A stretch of 7,942 nt of DNA, taken from positions 1 through 7,942 of the forward strand of contig JBDRGC010000520.1 in the NCBI GenBank assembly GCA_043818215.1, given 5' to 3'. The translations under genes were made by a program, and so were the position numbers. Origin of the DNA: JBDRGC01 sp043818215 (lineage in GTDB: Bacteria; Chloroflexota; Anaerolineae; Anaerolineales; UBA11858). This document shows, one piece after another, positions 6,208-7,942 of the stretch (the first letter of the stretch is position 1; each line of letters starts with the position of its first letter). A model generated the notes under the pieces. That model did not search any database. It was not told the origin of the DNA and saw nothing but the letters and a program-made list of their open reading frames with translations.

Positions 6208-6408
6208 GGGCGCATACAGAGTTGGGGGAGCACAGTTAAGCAACAGATTTCACGAATTGCACGGACACCGTGCCGGTACGGCGTAAAAGGCGTTAATAAT
6301 CAGTGACATCGTGCCCGAAGGGTAAATCGGTGACATCGTGCCCTTCAGGGTAAATCCGTGGTTAAATAGGTTTGGAAAGTTGCCCTCCCCCAACTTGTAA
6401 TAGCGCCC
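6208..6408. mobile_element. 201-bp MITE-like element, longer relative of the 87-bp element
   Basis: The left end (6208-6232, gggcgcatacagagttgggg and onward) and the reverse complement of the right end (from 6408 leftward, gggcgctattacaagttggg) are related inverted repeats. The right-hand 59 bp (6350-6408) match 7479-7537 in inverted orientation at 50 of 59 positions, including 25 identical bases. The left-hand 25 bp match the other end of the 87-bp element with one gap and one substitution. The interior holds a 27-bp tandem repeat and a perfect gcacgg/ccgtgc hairpin (6259-6273). There is no coding frame, so it depends on a transposase supplied from elsewhere. The flanks (gcaccaatc and ggtcggttc) do not form a target duplication. 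Confidence 0.65.
6304..6357. repeat. 27-bp tandem duplication inside the 201-bp element
   Basis: tgacatcgtgccc occurs at 6304-6316 and 6331-6343, followed in each copy by gaa or ttca and then gggtaaatc. Each unit holds a tiny ccc/ggg hairpin whose loop differs (gaa against ttca) while the stem is kept. Confidence 0.75.
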
Positions 6409-6549
6409 GGTCGGTTCTGTTTGTCCAATTGGACGCAGTAAGACGACATGGTAGTGATTACATGTTGACTGGTCTATACGTTAATAACTGACCAAGAGAA
6501 GCGATATTATGATTCGGAATGTTGCCCCATCAGCTGAGGTACCCCTACC
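6409..6549. other. Non-coding spacer downstream of the toxin remnant
   Basis: No gene is supported. The only structure noted is a perfect 12-bp palindrome, gtccaattggac (6423-6434), and an ActGGTC/GACCa pair around 6470-6496. Neither has a run of T beyond it on the minus strand, so no terminator for the toxin-antitoxin operon can be named. Confidence 0.5.
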
Positions 6550-6938
6550 TTACGATGAACTCAATAGCTTTCGGCGCACGAACATCAGAAACTCGCGCAT
6601 GGCATCTTCAGGGGTGTTGCTGATATGACTCTCGACCACATTGCTTTCGCTGCCATTATGGAAGTGCTTTGGGAAGGTCGCCACGCTGCGCCATTTTTTA
6701 TGCGGTGCATTGTCATGGCGGTAAAGATCATTTGCTGGGATTAAACGGCGTTCCCAATGGTAAGAATACCGCCCGCTGACTGATACGAATATGTCCAGCA
6801 AAGAACCATCCACAATATCGAGACGCAATTTGAGCGGTACACCGGTTGGCAGAGAAACCGTTTGGCGCTCAAGACGATATCGCCAAACTCGCGCTGCGCG
6901 ATCGCTCTAAGCGACTCGTAAGTTCTCGAGATAGGCAT
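6550..6938 (-). pseudogene. DUF6516/TumE-like toxin gene, broken by a one-base frameshift
   Basis: The gene begins with ATG at 6938, preceded by a strong GGAGG 6 bases away, and reads MPISRTYESLRAIAQREFGD then IVLSAKRF. At the A-run 6855-6857 (TTT in the sense strand) the frame is lost. Adding one base there joins it to SLPTGVPLKLRLDIVDGSLL and onward, giving a 129-residue protein ending at 6550. The second part holds the family-like motifs VDGSLLDIF, GRYSYHWERR, YRHDNAPH, TFPKHFHNG and REFLMFVRRKL. These resemble small DUF6516/TumE-type toxins, whose members carry a 'Y.YHW...R.DNAPH...TFP.H.H' core. The toxin starts 32 bases inside the antitoxin gene, typical of such modules. Either it is inactivated, leaving an orphan antitoxin, or the missing base is a sequencing error in a short homopolymer. 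The family name is moderate confidence. Confidence 0.65.
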
Positions 6939-7221
6939 TCAACTCCTCCAGGTGAGCAGCCAGATTTTCGGCAACGATCAGGTCTTCCCAAACCGGATGT
7001 TCGGCTACTTGCCCTTGGGCGATCTTGGTTTCCAAATCTGCAACTGAAACCGCGCCATAACGAGTCAGAATGTTTAGCCGGTGCTGCAATACCTCTCGTT
7101 TTTGCTGCTTCAAAAAACTTACCAAAGCCTGGCGAAACAGATCGTTTTTAGTCATTCCCATCGATCCGGCAATTTCTGTCATGGTGGTCATTAGTGCTGT
7201 CGTCATCATCATCAGCTCCAT
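6907..7221 (-). CDS. Antitoxin of a toxin-antitoxin module (ribbon-helix-helix-like N-terminus)
   Basis: The protein has up to 104 residues. After a Met/Thr-rich start, the stretch MTEIAGSMGMTKNDLFRQAL is a short regulatory DNA-binding type segment (strand plus helix 'ia..~gmtk.d~~r~al'). A basic helix (KQQKREVLQHRL) follows, then the acidic C-terminal part RYGAVSVADLETKIAQGQVA with HPVWEDLI. That 'ryGv.s..eLe..i..G.v.e...WEd' pattern is one I associate with small antitoxins paired with DUF6516-like toxins. ATG at 7221 is listed, but the GGAG formed by the first codons sits 6 bases before an ATG at 7209, which may be the true start. The TAG stop is in the same frame as the downstream half of the toxin. 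It overlaps the toxin start by 32 bases and has its own strong promoter with a candidate operator, consistent with autorepression. Confidence 0.65.
   Translation of the reverse strand: MELMMMTTALMTTMTEIAGSMGMTKNDLFRQALVSFLKQQKREVLQHRLNILTRYGAVSVADLETKIAQGQVAEHPVWEDLIVAENLAAHLEELNAYLENLRVA
6943..6949 (-). promoter_or_regulatory. Ribosome-binding site of the toxin remnant
   Basis: GGAGGAG on the minus strand lies 4-6 bases before the ATG at 6938, inside the antitoxin coding sequence. It decides the toxin start and therefore shows that the first 28 residues and the later motif-bearing part are in different frames. Confidence 0.75.
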
Positions 7222-7253
7222 AGGACTCTTTGCTGGTTAACTCAGTTGGGAAT

Positions 7254-7283
7254 ATTATAACCTTAGCCCGTTGAGCCGGTCAA
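7254..7283 (-). promoter_or_regulatory. Strong sigma70-type promoter of the toxin-antitoxin operon
   Basis: On the minus strand, TTGACC (7283-7278, 5/6) and TATAAT (7259-7254, 6/6) are separated by 18 bases. Transcription would start near 7247, leaving a leader of about 26-38 bases depending on which ATG is used. Confidence 0.7.
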
Positions 7284-7284
7284 C
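7270..7284. promoter_or_regulatory. Candidate operator overlapping the -35 box
   Basis: A perfect inverted repeat, gttga (7270-7274) and tcaac (7280-7284), with a 5-base centre covers the -35 hexamer of the toxin-antitoxin promoter. This is a natural place for autorepression by the antitoxin. The binder is inferred. Confidence 0.4.
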
Positions 7285-7312
7285 CAGATGTGGCGCAATT
7301 ATTCAGTCCCAG

Positions 7313-7389
7313 CTTCTCGTTTCCATCTTCTCGTTTCCATCTTCTCGTTCCCTCCCATCTTCTCGTTCCCACGCTCCGGGGTGGGAACG
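7313..7389. repeat. REP-like block: 14-bp tandem units plus a 9-bp-arm palindrome
   Basis: cttctcgtttccat occurs perfectly at 7313-7326 and 7327-7340, then as two variants starting at 7341 and 7359. The last unit runs into a hairpin with perfect arms cgttcccac (7364-7372) and gtgggaacg (7381-7389) around gctccggg. The 'cgttcccacgctcc' core resembles extragenic palindromes seen scattered in many bacterial genomes. No REP-associated tyrosine transposase is in the window. Confidence 0.7.
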
Positions 7390-7431
7390 GCCTCCCCCAA
7401 CGCTCCGTGTTTACGCTGAAAGTCCTACCTC

Positions 7432-7454
7432 GTGCCAACGCAGAGCATTGGCAC
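7432..7454. repeat. Second REP-like palindrome
   Basis: gtgccaa (7432-7438) and ttggcac (7448-7454) form a perfect 7-bp stem around cgcagagca. It probably belongs to the same extragenic palindrome cluster as 7364-7389, with 42 bases between them. It lies 15 bases before the target duplication of the 87-bp element. Confidence 0.6.
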
Positions 7455-7469
7455 AAAAACAGGTGAACG

Positions 7470-7478
7470 ATTACGATA
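7470..7478. repeat. Target-site duplication, left copy (attacgata)
   Basis: Identical to 7566-7574 on the other side of the 87-bp element. Removing the element and one copy restores a continuous site. Confidence 0.85.
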
Positions 7479-7565
7479 GGGCGCATACAAAAGCTAGGGG
7501 AGGACAACTTTACAAACCTATTTAACCACGGATTTACCGTGCTCCCCTAACTTCTGTATGCGCCC
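7479..7565. mobile_element. 87-bp MITE with 26-bp inverted ends
   Basis: Left end gggcgcatacaaaagctagg (7479 onward) and right end, reverse-complemented, gggcgcatacagaagttagg (7565 leftward) match at 23 of 26 positions. The element is flanked by a perfect 9-bp direct repeat, attacgata, at 7470-7478 and 7566-7574. Inverted ends plus a target duplication are the hallmark of transposase-mediated insertion. The interior is only about 35 bp and is shared with the 201-bp element, so it looks like an internally deleted derivative mobilised in trans. A 9-bp duplication limits which insertion-sequence families could be the parent, but I do not assign one. Confidence 0.88.
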
Positions 7566-7574
7566 ATTACGATA
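7566..7574. repeat. Target-site duplication, right copy (attacgata)
   Basis: Identical to 7470-7478. Both copies are unmutated, suggesting a fairly recent insertion. Confidence 0.85.
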
Positions 7575-7585
7575 TGGCAATATAG

Positions 7586-7603
7586 AGGGGGATAACACCC
7601 CCT
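7586..7603. terminator. Short GC-rich hairpin, weak terminator candidate
   Basis: aggggg and ccccct form a 6-bp stem around ataaca, followed on the + strand by taatt. The T-tract is too short for a confident intrinsic terminator, and no + strand gene reads into it. Confidence 0.3.
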
Positions 7604-7684
7604 TAATTGGTGGCCGGAGGAAGCTCCCTTAATTTGTAGTTGCTCAAAATCTTGGTGGTTAAGCGGCGATAGAACTGCATTATT

Positions 7685-7766
7685 ATGCCCTTTGGGTATG
7701 CACTTTATCAAGAGCATACCACAAGGGCATGATATACCCAAAGGGCATGATATACCCAAAGGGCAT
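7685..7766. repeat. 18-bp palindromic repeat array
   Basis: gatatacccaaagggcat is repeated perfectly at 7731-7748 and 7749-7766. A diverged unit (gcataccacaagggcat, 7714-7730) precedes them, and an inverted unit (atgccctttgggtatgc, 7685-7701) lies upstream. The inverted unit pairs with the diverged one at 15 of 17 positions around a 12-base loop. There are no spacers between direct units, so it is not a CRISPR array. Reading frames across it are repeat artefacts. Confidence 0.8.
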
Positions 7767-7859
7767 AATATCGTAGTTCGGGTTATTCAATTTATTCCCA
7801 TAAATGCTTTTTTGCTCCCCAAAGGGCGTCATTTGAATTATGCAGGGGGGAATGAAATT

Positions 7860-7933
7860 GTAAATGGTAAATGGTGAATGGTAAATTGTAAATGAAGTTC
7901 ATACAGCGCAGCCAGCATTCACCATTTACAATT
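7860..7933. repeat. 7-bp-period repeat with inverted partner
   Basis: Five consecutive 7-mers (gtaaatg, gtaaatg, gtgaatg, gtaaatt, gtaaatg) fill 7860-7894. The inverted partner cattcac, catttac, aatt lies at 7916-7933; 14 bp (7867-7880 with 7916-7929) pair perfectly. The layout of tandem units followed by inverted tandem units mirrors the 9-bp and G-rich/C-rich repeats elsewhere in the window. It continues to the window edge, so its full extent is unknown. Confidence 0.7.
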
Positions 7934-7942
7934 CGGTTTTAT

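Noticed and set aside
6291..6490. Shared cgttaataa at 6291 and 6479 as an attachment-site pair
   Set aside because: Only 9 bases match, there is no integrase, and flanking similarity is absent.
6741..6935. Separate 65-residue gene from 6938 to 6741
   Set aside because: After residue 28 it leaves the family-like frame and reads unstructured sequence; better explained as the frameshifted start of the toxin.
6846..7151. + strand frame opposite the antitoxin gene
   Set aside because: Antisense to a gene with promoter, ribosome site for its partner and family-like motifs; no support of its own.
7685..7766. CRISPR array
   Set aside because: Direct units abut without spacers and are only 18 bp; no cas genes nearby.
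7547..7877. Reading frames over the 18-bp repeats on both strands
   Set aside because: Their repetitive peptides (for example repeated HDIPKG) simply translate the DNA repeat; no ribosome site.

Overview
The window looks like an accessory stretch of a bacterial chromosome, most plausibly from a Chloroflexota (Anaerolineae/Caldilineae-type) organism. That assignment is inference. It rests on the mix of a gingipain-type C25 protease, a retropepsin-like aspartic protease paired with a Phd/DUF5678-like protein, a fused ABC-2 exporter, and intergenic spaces filled with short-period repeats such as 'gattggg', 'ccctaa', 'aatccgt' and 'gtaaatg'. No rRNA, tRNA or CRISPR array is visible.

Layout. Bases 2-1264 (+) hold the 3' part of a fused ABC ATPase/ABC-2 permease whose 5' end lies outside the window. 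It converges, across a G-rich/C-rich repeat, on a solitary D12-class adenine-N6 DNA methyltransferase (1403-2314, -). The methyltransferase is AT-rich relative to its neighbours and has its own near-consensus promoter and a very short predicted leader. A spacer with a hairpin built of 9-bp units follows. Next is a tight two-gene operon on the minus strand: a Phd/YefM-like protein with a DUF5678-like C-terminal half (2979-3404), coupled by an ATGA overlap to a single-domain retropepsin-like protease (2596-2982). This pair is the best candidate for an under-described system. A second G-rich/C-rich repeat separates it from a 711-residue exported C25-family cysteine protease (3638-5773, -).

From about 5800 to the end the DNA is mobile-element and repeat territory. 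It contains an unassigned, possibly transposase-derived C-terminal remnant with an internal stop (5959-6207). A 201-bp MITE-like element follows (6208-6408). Then comes a toxin-antitoxin module on the minus strand (antitoxin 6907-7221; DUF6516/TumE-like toxin 6550-6938, disrupted by a one-base frameshift) with a strong promoter and candidate operator. REP-like palindromes lie at 7313-7454. An 87-bp MITE with 26-bp inverted ends and a perfect 9-bp target duplication occupies 7479-7565. The last 260 bases carry an 18-bp repeat array and a 7-bp-period repeat with an inverted partner.

The genes do not form one pathway. The functional units are the exporter, the orphan methyltransferase, the Phd/protease pair, the cell-surface protease and the decayed toxin-antitoxin module. 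The 87-bp and 201-bp elements share about 59 bp at one end and about 25 bp at the other, so they belong to one family of non-autonomous elements.
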